A stretch of 64,000 bases of DNA from Janthinobacterium violaceinigrum. Lineage in GTDB: Bacteria > Pseudomonadota > Gammaproteobacteria > Burkholderiales > Burkholderiaceae_D. The position numbers and the translations under genes were made by a program. The DNA lies in assembly GCF_009208555.1 (NCBI RefSeq), contig NZ_WFLI01000030.1, positions 1 to 64,000 on the forward strand, in the 5' to 3' direction. The number at the start of each line of letters is the position of its first letter. Positions within the stretch are counted from its first letter, which is position 1. Positions 24,659 to 33,442 of this stretch are shown here, piece after piece. The notes below the pieces were generated by a model, which worked only from the letters and a program-made list of their open reading frames with translations, was not told where the DNA came from and did no database searches.

Positions 24659-26707
24659 TCATTCCGGCGCCCGGATATGTTCGACCAGCCCCGTGCTGCG
24701 GCGTCCCGGCGCCGGTGTCAGCCAGCTGACCAGCACGGCGGCGGCCAGGCCGGCCGGCACGCCGAAGATGCCGGCGGAAATGGGCGCGATATGAAACCAT
24801 TGACCGCTGGCATTGCCTCCCAGCATAGTGCTCGTGTGCAGCATGTAATACAGGCACACGCCAAAGCCCGTGAACATGCCGGCCAGTGCGCCCTGGTAAT
24901 TGGTGCGTTGCCAGAACACGCCCAGCACCAGCGGCGGGAACAGGGTCGAGGCGGCCAGGGAAAACGCCACGCCCACCAGCGACAGGATGTCGGCCGGCTT
25001 TTGCGAGGCGGCATAGGCGGCGATGAAGGCCACGGCCAGCAGCAGCAATTTGGAAATCGTCACGCGCTTTTGCGTCGAGGCGCTGGGATCGACCACCTTG
25101 TAGTAAATGTCGTGCGACAAGGCGTTTGAAATGGCCAGCAGCAAGCCGTCGGCCGTCGACAGGGCGGCCGCCAGGCCGCCCGCCGCCACCAGGCCGGAAA
25201 TCACATAGGGCAGGCCGGCGATCTCGGGCGTGGCCAGCACCAGCACGTCGGCGTCGATGGAAATTTCCGCCAGTTGCACGATGCCGTCGCGGTTGACGTC
25301 GACGATGCTGATCAGGGGACTGAGCTTGTCCACGTTGGCCCAGTACGATACCCAGGTGGGCAGGTTCGCGTATTGCGTGCCCACCAGTGCTGAGTAAATA
25401 TCGTACTTGACCAGCACGGCCAGCGCGGGAATCGTGAGGTAGATCAACAAGATGAAGAACAGGGTCCAGAAGACGGACACGCGCGTTTCGTGCACGGACG
25501 GTGTGGTGTAGGATCGCATCAGGATATGGGGCAGGGCAGCCGTGCCCAGCATCATGCAAAACACGAGGGCGAGGAAATTGTTGCGCTTGATGTCGGACTG
25601 CGCGCGGTCCGCAGCGGGAAACGGCTGCGCGTGCGGAATGATCGGCTCGGCGCGTTTCTGGTTCTGCGCCTGCGCCGCCTGCCACAGCACGCGCGCCTCA
25701 TCCGGGCTTTTCGGATAGGCGATCAGATAGCGCTCCGCGTTGCGGATGTCGAACAGCGAGGTATTGCGCTGGCGCAAACTGTCGAGCTGGCGCTGGGCCG
25801 CCAGGCGGCCTTGCTCCCACGAGCCGGGCAAGCCGTCGATGCGCGCCTGGTAGCTTTGCGCGCGCTGGCGGAAGATGGCGCGCACCTCGTTTTCCTTCGG
25901 GTCCGTTTCCAGCACGTGTTCGCGCGCGCTCAGCTGCGGCAGCACCTTGCCGTAGGCGATCTGCGGCACGGGATTGTCCGCATGCTTGACCGACAGCCAC
26001 ATGGCGGGAATCAGGAAGGCGACGAGGATGATGATGTACTGCGCCACCTGCGTCCAGGTGATGGCGCGCATGCCGCCCAGAAAGGAGCAGACGAGGATGC
26101 TGGCCAGGCCCAGGAAGATGCCGACGGAAAAATCCACGCCCGTGAAGCGCGAGGCGATCAGGCCAACGGCGTAGATCTGCGCCACCACATAGGTGAACGA
26201 CACGATGATGGTGGCGGCCACGGCCACCACGCGCACGCTGGCGCCGCGGCCGTCCGCGCCGCTGCCGTAGCGGGCGGCGAGGAAATCGGGAATCGTGTAC
26301 TGGCCGAACTTGCGCAGGTAGGGGGCGATCAACAACGCCACCAGGCAATAGCCGCCCGTCCAGCCCATGATGAAGGCCAGGCCGTCGAAGCCGTTCAGGT
26401 ACAGGCCGCCGGCCAGGCTGATGAAGCTGGCGGCCGAAATCCAGTCGGCGGCCGTGGCCATGCCGTTGAACATGGCCGGCACCCGGCGCCCCGCCACATA
26501 GTATTCGGTGACGTTCGAGGTGCGGCTGATGACGCCGATGGTGGCGTACAGGGTGATGGTGACCAGCATGAACAGGTAGCCGATCCACGCGCGCGGCATG
26601 CCTTCCTGTTCCAGCACGGCCAGGGCCAGCAGGAAGGCGGCAAATCCGCCCGTAAACAGCAGGTAGTAGCGGCTCAGCCGGGCAAAGAAGCTGCGCTGGC
26701 CGCTCAT
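24659..26707 (-). CDS. sodium:solute symporter, VC_2705-type, with EF-hand-like loop
   Basis: Inner-membrane SSS-family symporter of 682 residues, about thirteen hydrophobic segments, with family blocks TEYYVAGRRVPAMFNGMATAADWISAASF and LSTADGLLLAISNALSHDIY. Closest recalled group is the VC_2705 subfamily, related to acetate/monocarboxylate transporters and paired with a DUF4212 small subunit, present just upstream. Two oddities: a hydrophilic insertion at about residues 241-375 rich in Arg, Gln and Glu, and a canonical EF-hand-like loop at 470-481 (Asp470, Asn472, Asp474-Gly475, Glu481). Translationally coupled to the small subunit (ATGA). Confidence 0.88.
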   Translation of the reverse strand: MSGQRSFFARLSRYYLLFTGGFAAFLLALAVLEQEGMPRAWIGYLFMLVTITLYATIGVISRTSNVTEYYVAGRRVPAMFNGMATAADWISAASFISLAGGLYLNGFDGLAFIMGWTGGYCLVALLIAPYLRKFGQYTIPDFLAARYGSGADGRGASVRVVAVAATIIVSFTYVVAQIYAVGLIASRFTGVDFSVGIFLGLASILVCSFLGGMRAITWTQVAQYIIILVAFLIPAMWLSVKHADNPVPQIAYGKVLPQLSAREHVLETDPKENEVRAIFRQRAQSYQARIDGLPGSWEQGRLAAQRQLDSLRQRNTSLFDIRNAERYLIAYPKSPDEARVLWQAAQAQNQKRAEPIIPHAQPFPAADRAQSDIKRNNFLALVFCMMLGTAALPHILMRSYTTPSVHETRVSVFWTLFFILLIYLTIPALAVLVKYDIYSALVGTQYANLPTWVSYWANVDKLSPLISIVDVNRDGIVQLAEISIDADVLVLATPEIAGLPYVISGLVAAGGLAAALSTADGLLLAISNALSHDIYYKVVDPSASTQKRVTISKLLLLAVAFIAAYAASQKPADILSLVGVAFSLAASTLFPPLVLGVFWQRTNYQGALAGMFTGFGVCLYYMLHTSTMLGGNASGQWFHIAPISAGIFGVPAGLAAAVLVSWLTPAPGRRSTGLVEHIRAPE

Positions 26708-27018
26708 GTTTTCTCCTCGACATGAAAGGCCCGGTCCAGGCGCCGCATGCGCCAGGCGTAGAAGGCGATGATGGCCAGGTAGACCAGCGAGGCGCCCTGG
26801 GCCGCCATATAGAAGGGCAGGGGCCAGCCGAACAGGTTCAGGTGCAGCAGTTCGCGCGCATAAAACACGGTCAGGAAGCCCGTCAGCAGCCAGACCAGCA
26901 GCAGGATGGCCGTCAGGCGCCGCGTCTTGCGCCAGTGCGTATCGAGGCGCGCCTGCAACTCAGGGCCGGGCGTGCGCGCGGGCCGCAGCGGCGGCGCGGG
27001 AGGGCTGGGCTTATCCAT
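26704..27018 (-). CDS. DUF4212 small subunit of sodium:solute symporter
   Basis: Small membrane protein, 104 residues from the ATG at 27018, with two transmembrane helices (LTAILLLVWLLTGFLTVFYA and YMAAQGASLVYLAIIAFYAWRM) after a Pro-rich N terminus. HWRKTRRLTAILL and FGWPLPFYMAAQG are typical of the family that always accompanies VC_2705-type symporters. An alternative in-frame start at 27030 adds four residues. Its start overlaps the end of the kinase gene and its stop overlaps the symporter start. Confidence 0.9.
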   Translation of the reverse strand: MDKPSPPAPPLRPARTPGPELQARLDTHWRKTRRLTAILLLVWLLTGFLTVFYARELLHLNLFGWPLPFYMAAQGASLVYLAIIAFYAWRMRRLDRAFHVEEKT

Positions 27019-28540
27019 ACGTGATGTCATCCTCTTCTGGCGCGTCCGGCAGCAGCAGGGCGATGCTCAGGCGCAGCAGGGTGCCCGGCAGCTTCGGCGA
27101 GTGCGCGCGGGGATTATTGAAAATATCGACTTCGGCGCCATGCTGCTGGGCGATTTCGCGCACGATGGCCAGGCCCAGTCCGCTACCGTCGACATTGCTG
27201 CCGAGAATACGGTAAAAGCGTTCGAACACGTGCGCCCGCTCGGCCGGCGGGATGCCGGGACCCGTATCTTCCACTTCCAGGATGGCCAGTTCCAGGGTGC
27301 TGCGCACGCGCACCGTGACGCTGCCCCCGGCCGGCGTGTAGCGCAGGGCATTGTCGATCAGATTGCTCAGCAGTTCACGCAGCATCATGGCATTGCCGGA
27401 AATCATGATCGAATACGCAGGTTGTTCGAAGCCCAGGTCGATATGCTGGGCAAACGAGGCTTGCACCCAGTCCTGCACCACGCCGCGCGCCAGTTCGCTC
27501 AGCTCGATCGGTTCGAACGCCGTGCCCGCCTGCGGCTGGTTTTCCGCGCGCGCCAGGGCCAGCAGCTGGTTCACCAGCCGCGTGGCCGCTTCCGAGCTTT
27601 TCGCCAGCTGCAGCAGCGAGCGGTGTATTTCGTCGTGGTCGGTCTGGCGCAGGGCCAGCTCCGACTGCATGCGCATGCCGGCCAGCGGCGTCTTCATCTG
27701 GTGCGCGGCATCGGCGATGAAGCGTTTCTGCATGTCGATCGACAGCGACAAGCGGGCCAGCATCTCGTTGAGCGAACCGACCAGTGGCGTGATTTCCTCG
27801 GGCACCTGGCCCGATTCGATGGGCGATAAATCGTCGGGCGGCCGGGCGCGTATGCGCTCCTGCAATTGCGCCAGCGGCGACAGGCCGCGCGCCAGGGCAA
27901 ACCAGACCAGGGCCAGGATCACGGGCAGGATGATGAACTGCGGCAAAATCACGCCCTTGATGATTTCATTGGCCAGCTGGGCCCGTTTTTCCAGCGTTTC
28001 GGCCACCTGCACCAGCGCGCGGCGCGGTTCGTCGTCGCTGCTGGACGGCATGTCGAGATAGGTGAACGCCACGCGCACGGGCGTGCCGTGGATGGTGTCG
28101 TTGCGAAACAGCACCATGCCGCTGCGGTATTTGTCGGGGTCCTGGGGCGGCGGCAAGTCGCGGTCGCCGTCCAGGTATTCGCCGCGCGCGCCCACCACCA
28201 GGTAATACAGGGTGTCGACATCGTCGCCGCGCAGGAAGTCGCGGCCCTTGCCGTTTTTTTCCGGCACGTGGCGCAGCACGGCGCCATCGGCTTGCTTGAC
28301 CTGCTGCGTGAGCACCGTCACGCTGTCTTCCAGCGCATGGTCGAATGGCTGATTGGCGATGCTCTTGGCCACCAGATAGGTGATGGCGATGCTCATCGGC
28401 CACAGCAGCAACAGGGGCGCCAGCATCCAGTCGAGGATTTCGCCGAACAGCGAATGCTCGATGGTGTCATCCTGCTCCGTGGTGGGCGGCTCGAACCAGT
28501 CGTCGTCCGCCTCGTCCGCTGGCGCCTCGCGCGGCTTCAC
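27011..28540 (-). CDS. sensor histidine kinase (TctE/QseC-like, two-helix periplasmic sensor)
   Basis: 509 residues. An N-terminal cytoplasmic acidic tail, TM1 about 36-56, a periplasmic sensor domain of about 140 residues of the 2CSK_N kind, TM2 about 199-217, HAMP-like linker, H-box DAAHQMKTPLAGM (His280), N-box LSNLIDNALRYTP, and GTGPGIPP-type G1 written EDTGPGIPPAERAHVFERFYR with GSGLGLAIVREIA. Translation is coupled to the response regulator (ATGA). Adjacent symporter genes in the same unit suggest the kinase senses or controls uptake of the same organic acid; inference. Confidence 0.92.
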   Translation of the reverse strand: MKPREAPADEADDDWFEPPTTEQDDTIEHSLFGEILDWMLAPLLLLWPMSIAITYLVAKSIANQPFDHALEDSVTVLTQQVKQADGAVLRHVPEKNGKGRDFLRGDDVDTLYYLVVGARGEYLDGDRDLPPPQDPDKYRSGMVLFRNDTIHGTPVRVAFTYLDMPSSSDDEPRRALVQVAETLEKRAQLANEIIKGVILPQFIILPVILALVWFALARGLSPLAQLQERIRARPPDDLSPIESGQVPEEITPLVGSLNEMLARLSLSIDMQKRFIADAAHQMKTPLAGMRMQSELALRQTDHDEIHRSLLQLAKSSEAATRLVNQLLALARAENQPQAGTAFEPIELSELARGVVQDWVQASFAQHIDLGFEQPAYSIMISGNAMMLRELLSNLIDNALRYTPAGGSVTVRVRSTLELAILEVEDTGPGIPPAERAHVFERFYRILGSNVDGSGLGLAIVREIAQQHGAEVDIFNNPRAHSPKLPGTLLRLSIALLLPDAPEEDDITYG

Positions 28541-29271
28541 TTGCTGGCGGGTCCGTTGGCCAGGCCTGCCGACTCGCCCGCTTCAGCGTTCAGGCGCGCT
28601 GCTTCCGAGTATTTTTCCAGGCAATAGCCGAGGCCGCGCACGGTGGCGATGCGCACGCCGCCCACCTCGATCTTCTTGCGCAGGCGGTGCACATACACTT
28701 CGATGGCGTTGTTCGACACTTCCTCGCCCCATTCGCACAGGTGGTCGACCAGCTGCTCTTTCGAGACGAGACGGCCCGTGCGGCCCAGCAGGATTTCCAG
28801 CAAGCCCAGTTCGCGCGCGGACAGGTCGAGCATCTGGTCGTTGATGTAGGCGCTGCGCCCCACCTGGTCGTAGCTGAGGGGACCGTGCTTGATGATGGTG
28901 GCGCCGCCGCCGGCGCCGCGGCGCGTCAGGGCGCGCACTCTTGCCTCCAGTTCCGACAGCGCGAACGGCTTGGCCATATAATCATCGGCACCGAGGTCGA
29001 GGCCATTGACGCGTTGTTCGATGGAATCGGCTGCCGTCAGGATCAGTACGGGCAGCAGCGAGGCGCGCGCGCGCAGGCGGCGCAGCACTTCCAGGCCGGA
29101 CATCTTCGGCAGGCCCAGGTCGAGGATCAGCAAGTCGAATTCCTGGGTGGACAAGGCCGTATCGGCCTCTTGCCCCGTCTTGACGTAGTCGATCGCATAA
29201 CCGGACTGGCGCAGCGAGCGGGTCAGGCCATCGGCCAGCACGCTGTCATCTTCGGCAAGTAAAATACGCAT
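28537..29271 (-). CDS. OmpR/PhoB-type response regulator
   Basis: 244 residues: receiver domain with acidic pocket AEDD and phospho-acceptor Asp51 (LLILDLGLP), Thr in LILTAAD, Lys in DYMAKPFA; C-terminal winged-helix DNA-binding domain with LSARELGLLEILLGRTGRLVSKEQL and YVHRLRKKIEVGGVRIATVRGLGY, followed by an Ala/Glu-rich tail of about 20 residues. ATG 29271 has AGGAAG upstream and gives a standard N terminus. First gene of a unit of four on the minus strand ending with the sodium symporter. Confidence 0.94.
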   Translation of the reverse strand: MRILLAEDDSVLADGLTRSLRQSGYAIDYVKTGQEADTALSTQEFDLLILDLGLPKMSGLEVLRRLRARASLLPVLILTAADSIEQRVNGLDLGADDYMAKPFALSELEARVRALTRRGAGGGATIIKHGPLSYDQVGRSAYINDQMLDLSARELGLLEILLGRTGRLVSKEQLVDHLCEWGEEVSNNAIEVYVHRLRKKIEVGGVRIATVRGLGYCLEKYSEAARLNAEAGESAGLANGPASK

Positions 29272-29392
29272 GGTGCACTTCCTATGCTTGCGGCGGTAGA
29301 AGCTTGTATTGTGTTTCATTTTCCGCAAGGTGGCGAATTTTTGTGAAAAACAGGGTTGTATTGATCTGTTTCAAAACAAATCCACGTTCCGC

Positions 29393-29421
29393 TTGCATTG
29401 ATCACTGTTTTTTTATACAGT
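29393..29421 (+). promoter_or_regulatory. recA promoter with LexA (SOS) box
   Basis: CTGT-N8-ACAG at 29405-29420 is a perfect match to the LexA consensus. A -35-like TTGCAT (29393-29398) lies 17 bases from TACAGT (29416-29421), so the box sits across the spacer and -10 and LexA binding would block polymerase. About 90 bases of leader precede the recA start. Confidence 0.88.
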
Positions 29422-29511
29422 ACTGTCTGTGTAAAGAATTTAACCCACTGGCGCTATCGCAGGCCGACCGATTCACGTGAATCGTCGACTGTAGAACGGC
29501 TGAAAGAACAT

Positions 29512-30618
29512 ATGGACGATAAAAAAGCTGTAGTACCCGCATCGGAAAAAGCCAAGGCGCTCGCCGCCGCACTGGCGCAGATCGAGAAGCAGTTTGGCAA
29601 AGGTTCGGTCATGCGCATGGATGCCAGCGCACCGATCGAAGAAGTGCAAGTCGTGTCGACCGGTTCGCTCGGCCTCGATATCGCGCTGGGCGTAGGCGGC
29701 TTGCCGCGCGGCCGCGTGGTGGAAATCTACGGTCCGGAATCGTCGGGTAAAACCACCCTGACCCTGCAAACCATTGCTGAAATGCAAAAACTGGGCGGCA
29801 CCTGTGCCTTTATCGATGCCGAGCATGCACTCGACGTCGGTTACGCGCAAAAGCTGGGCGTGAACCTGCATGAACTGCTGATCTCGCAACCGGATACGGG
29901 CGAGCAGGCACTGGAAATCTGCGACGCCCTCGTGCGTTCGGGCAGCGTCGACCTCGTCGTCATCGACTCCGTGGCCGCACTGACGCCACGCGCCGAGATC
30001 GAAGGCGACATGGGCGACTCCCTGCCAGGTCTGCAAGCGCGCCTGATGTCGCAAGCCCTGCGCAAGCTGACCGGTTCCATCAACCGCACGAATACCCTGG
30101 TCATCTTCATCAACCAGATCCGCATGAAGATCGGCGTGATGTTCGGCAGCCCGGAAACCACCACCGGTGGTAACGCGCTGAAATTCTACGCGTCCGTGCG
30201 CCTGGATATCCGCCGCACCGGCTCGATCAAGTCCGGCGATGAAGTGATCGGCAACGAAACCAAGGTCAAGGTCGTCAAGAACAAGATCGCGCCGCCGTTC
30301 AAGGAAGCGCACTTCGATATCCTGTACGGCGCCGGCACGTCGCGCGAAGGCGAAATCCTGGACCTGGGTTCGGATGCCAAGATCGTGGAAAAATCCGGTT
30401 CGTGGTACAGCTACAACGGCGAACGCATCGGCCAGGGCAAGGACAACGCCCGCGCCTTCCTGCAAGAGCGTCCGGCGCTGGCCCGCGAAATCGAAAACAA
30501 GGTCCGCGCTTCGCTGGGCGTGCGCGAACTGCCGCCGCTGGCTGCTGAAAAGCCGGAAAAAGCGGATAAGGCTGCCGACAAGGCTGCCAAGGCTGCAGAA
30601 GCGAAAGCAGCCGAGTAA
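29512..30618 (+). CDS. recA: recombinase RecA
   Basis: DNA strand-exchange and LexA-cleavage co-protease, 368 residues. Walker A GPESSGKT (74-81), Walker B LVVIDSVAAL, loop L2 region IFINQIRMKIGVMFGSPETTTGGNALKFYASVRLDIRR. The C-terminal tail is unusually Ala/Lys-rich (repeated ADKAAKAAEAK) rather than strongly acidic as in E. coli. ATG 29512 gives the standard MDDKK-type N terminus; an upstream frame starts inside the LexA region. recX follows after 318 bases. Confidence 0.98.
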   Translation: MDDKKAVVPASEKAKALAAALAQIEKQFGKGSVMRMDASAPIEEVQVVSTGSLGLDIALGVGGLPRGRVVEIYGPESSGKTTLTLQTIAEMQKLGGTCAFIDAEHALDVGYAQKLGVNLHELLISQPDTGEQALEICDALVRSGSVDLVVIDSVAALTPRAEIEGDMGDSLPGLQARLMSQALRKLTGSINRTNTLVIFINQIRMKIGVMFGSPETTTGGNALKFYASVRLDIRRTGSIKSGDEVIGNETKVKVVKNKIAPPFKEAHFDILYGAGTSREGEILDLGSDAKIVEKSGSWYSYNGERIGQGKDNARAFLQERPALAREIENKVRASLGVRELPPLAAEKPEKADKAADKAAKAAEAKAAE

Positions 30619-30736
30619 TAAGGTGGCGCAGGTCGGCTGCGCTGGCGTGGCCAGCTGCGGTTGGTCTTGCCAGCGACACGCTGCGACACATGACGGCCCC
30701 TTGCGCCGTGGTTTGCCGCCTAAAAGATCTACAATG

Positions 30737-30779
30737 AATGCCGCCTCGCGCCTGTGCGCCCGGCGGCATTTGTGTTTTT
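30737..30779 (+). terminator. rho-independent terminator after recA
   Basis: AATGCCGCC (30737-30745) pairs with GGCGGCATT (30762-30770), with a 16-base loop and then TGTGTTTTT. It lies 118 bases past the recA stop, so recX may be reached only by read-through or by its own promoter. Confidence 0.75.
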
Positions 30780-30839
30780 GACGGCATTGTTGACGGCAAT
30801 ATCGACGGGATTACCGGCGGCATTGTTAACGGCATGTCG
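30780..30839. repeat. five degenerate 12-base tandem repeats between recA and recX
   Basis: Units start at 30780, 30792, 30804, 30816 and 30828, each resembling GACGGCATTGTT (GACGGCAATATC, GACGGGATTACC, GGCGGCATTGTT, AACGGCATGTCG). The 318-base recA-recX gap otherwise holds only the terminator at 30737-30779 and AT-rich leader; I see no gene in it. Confidence 0.7.
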
Positions 30840-30936
30840 GGCGGCAGATCTGTCGCGGCGATGTCGTGTTTGAATTGTCGTGAGTTGATGTTGTATTTGA
30901 TTTGAGTTGTCTTGATGTGTTGAACGATAGGGTGGA

Positions 30937-31395
30937 ATGATGGCAGCGGTACAACTGAGCCTGAAGGGCAGGGCGCTACGCTTTTTGTCGATGCGCGAGC
31001 ACAGCCGCATGGAATTGCGGCGCAAGCTGCAGCGGCATGCGCAGGAGGGCGACGATGTGGAAGCCTTGCTCGACAGCCTGGAGCAGGCCAACTGGCTGTC
31101 GCAGGAGCGTTTTTCCGAGTCGCTGATCCACCGCCGCTCGGCCCGCTTCGGCAATAGCCGCATCATGGCGGAATTGCAAAGCCATGGCATCGCCGGCGAG
31201 GCGCTGCAGGAACTCAAGGCGGGCCTGGCCGAAGGCGAGACCGAGCGCGCCTGCGAAGTGTGGCGCCGCAAGTTCGGGCAAGTGGCGCAGGATGCCGAAC
31301 AGCGCAGTAAGCAGATGCGCTTCCTGATGCAGCGCGGCTTTTCCCAGCGCGCCGTGCAGGTGGCGTTGAAGGGACTCGAGCCCGACGAGGACTAA
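30937..31395 (+). CDS. recX: recombination regulator RecX
   Basis: 152-residue modulator of RecA filaments. Three-helix repeats typical of the family: LKGRALRFLSMREHSRMELRRKL, DSLEQANWLSQERFSESLIHRRSARFGNSRI and RFLMQRGFSQRAVQVALKG. Two ATGs in tandem at 30937 and 30940 are both possible starts. Location downstream of recA on the same strand is the usual arrangement. Confidence 0.93.
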   Translation: MMAAVQLSLKGRALRFLSMREHSRMELRRKLQRHAQEGDDVEALLDSLEQANWLSQERFSESLIHRRSARFGNSRIMAELQSHGIAGEALQELKAGLAEGETERACEVWRRKFGQVAQDAEQRSKQMRFLMQRGFSQRAVQVALKGLEPDED

Positions 31396-31637
31396 GGCCG
31401 TCGCGCGCACTGGCGCTCCCATTTGCCGCCAGGCAAGGTCGCTCTGCCGCTCCTGCCGTCAGCTTTGCACCCTGGCCATGATGCTGCCGCCGCGCCGCGC
31501 CGCGCCACGCCGCGCGGCCGTGAACTGCGCTTTCAAATGCCCTCTGTTCGCGCTACTGGGCGCCCGCGATATCGGGTATTCTGGCGCTCGAACCTGGTGC
31601 GCTGCGCGCACCGCCACTGATCGAGACAGGAAGCGCA

Positions 31638-33176
31638 ATGAGCAACTGGAATGCCGGCTATATGGCCGAGGTCGCCTATACCTATGGCTATTACGAAGAA
31701 TTGAATCCCCTGCGCCTGCGCCTGCCCCTGCTGGCCGCCGGCCTGGTCCTGCCTGCCAATGGCACGGCTTGCGAATTGGGCTTCGGCCAGGGCGTCAGTG
31801 CCAACTTCCATGCCGCGGCGTCCGCCACGCGCTGGTATGGCAATGATTTCAATCCGGCCCAGGCGGCCTATGCCCAGGAACTGGCCAGCGCCGCTGGCGC
31901 CGGGGCGCAGTTCACGGACGAATCGTTCGAACAGTTTTGCCGCCGCGACGACTTGCCCGATTTCGATTTCATCTGCCTGCACGGTATCTGGAGCTGGATT
32001 TCGGCGGAAAACCGTGCATTGATCGTGGACTTCCTGCAGCGCAAGCTGAAAGTGGGCGGCGTCGCCTACCTCAGCTACAACACGCAGCCAGGCTGGGCCG
32101 CCATGATGCCGATGCGCGACTTGCTGACCGAACATAGCCGCGTCATGGGGGCGCCGGGGCAAGGCGTGCTGGCGCGTATCGACGGCGCCATCGATTTCGT
32201 CGACAGGATGATCGCCACGAAGCCGCGCTATCTCGAGGCCAATCCCCTGCTGGCCGACCGCTTCGAGAAGCTGAAATCGTTTGAACGTCATTATGTTGCG
32301 CACGAGTATTTCAATGCGGACTGGCAGCCGATGGCTTTTTCCCAGGTGGCTGCCATGTTGAGCGAAGCCAAGCTGGAGTTCGCCGCTTCCGCCACCTACA
32401 CCGAGCATGTCGACATGCTCAATCTCACGGCCGAGCACCAGCAATTCCTGGCCGAGATTCCTGACCCCATCTTCCGCGAAACGACGCGGGCGTTCCTGAT
32501 CAACCAGCAATTTCGCAGGGATTACTGGATCAAGGGTGCGCGCACGCTGACGCCGTTCGCTCAGGCCACGGCCTTGCGGGCCGTGCGCGTGATGCTGGCG
32601 GTGCCGCGCGATACGGTGGTATTGAGCGTGCATGGCGTGCTGGGCGATGCCGATATGGATGAGCGCGTATATGCGCCCGTGCTCGATGCGCTTGCCGATC
32701 ACCGCGTGCACACGATCGGGGAACTGGAGCAGCAATTGGCTGGCACCGAAGCCAGCCTGGCCGCCTTGTTGCAGATCATGCTGATTCTGATCAGCAAGGG
32801 CAGTGTCTACGCCGTCCAGGACGAAGCCGACATTGCCGTGGCACAGCCGCAGACGGCGCGCCTGAATGCGTATTTGCTGGAGCAGGCGCTGGCAAGGTCC
32901 GACCTGTACAGCCTTGCCAGCCCGATGACGGGCGGTGGCGTGTTTGTACCGCATTTACAACAGCTGTTCCTGTGGGCGAAAATGCAAGGATGGCAAGAGC
33001 CGCAGGATTGGGTGCGCGAGACATGGCCTGTGCTGATACGCCTGAAGCAGTTGCTGTCGAAGGATGGGCAGCCCTTGCTGACGGAAGAAGAGAACCTGGC
33101 CGAGCTGTGGGAGCATGCCCGCCATTTTGCCGAGCGTACCTTGCCAGTTTTGCGCGCGCTGGGCGTGGCCGACTGA
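31638..33176 (+). CDS. class I SAM-dependent methyltransferase with C-terminal methyltransferase regulatory domain
   Basis: 512 residues. Rossmann motif I is CELGFGQG (45-52) with YGNDFNP as the next strand and FDFICLHGIWSWI at motif IV. The long C-terminal half corresponds to the methyltransferase regulatory-domain family (PF10119 as recalled), ending in helical repeats. Substrate unknown; related proteins occur near surface polysaccharide or tetratricopeptide-methyltransferase genes. A GGAAGCG site precedes the ATG. The 242 bases upstream hold no recognisable gene. Confidence 0.82.
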   Translation: MSNWNAGYMAEVAYTYGYYEELNPLRLRLPLLAAGLVLPANGTACELGFGQGVSANFHAAASATRWYGNDFNPAQAAYAQELASAAGAGAQFTDESFEQFCRRDDLPDFDFICLHGIWSWISAENRALIVDFLQRKLKVGGVAYLSYNTQPGWAAMMPMRDLLTEHSRVMGAPGQGVLARIDGAIDFVDRMIATKPRYLEANPLLADRFEKLKSFERHYVAHEYFNADWQPMAFSQVAAMLSEAKLEFAASATYTEHVDMLNLTAEHQQFLAEIPDPIFRETTRAFLINQQFRRDYWIKGARTLTPFAQATALRAVRVMLAVPRDTVVLSVHGVLGDADMDERVYAPVLDALADHRVHTIGELEQQLAGTEASLAALLQIMLILISKGSVYAVQDEADIAVAQPQTARLNAYLLEQALARSDLYSLASPMTGGGVFVPHLQQLFLWAKMQGWQEPQDWVRETWPVLIRLKQLLSKDGQPLLTEEENLAELWEHARHFAERTLPVLRALGVAD

Positions 33177-33442
33177 GGCACGGTGTTGGCGTGTCCGCGC
33201 CATGCCAGAAGTTATGCGAATTGCGAATGATCGTCATTGATTTTGCGATTTGCATCAATAATCGCAGGCGGGCGATCAGGCCGGTGAAAAATTATGTTGC
33301 GGCGCAACCAGCGCCCAATGTGCTACACTTTTAGGGTTTTTGCGGCGCCGCAGGTGCGGTTGCTGTTCGTAGAAGCTGCGAACGGCGTGCTTTATGCACA
33401 TGGCTGCTTACTAATTATGGCCGCGCAAGCGGCATCGGTCTT

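Noticed and set aside
30299..30835. Minus-strand frame reading MPLTMPPVIPSILPS repeats
   Set aside because: Translation of the 12-base tandem repeats and of the recA complement; no ribosome site or family.
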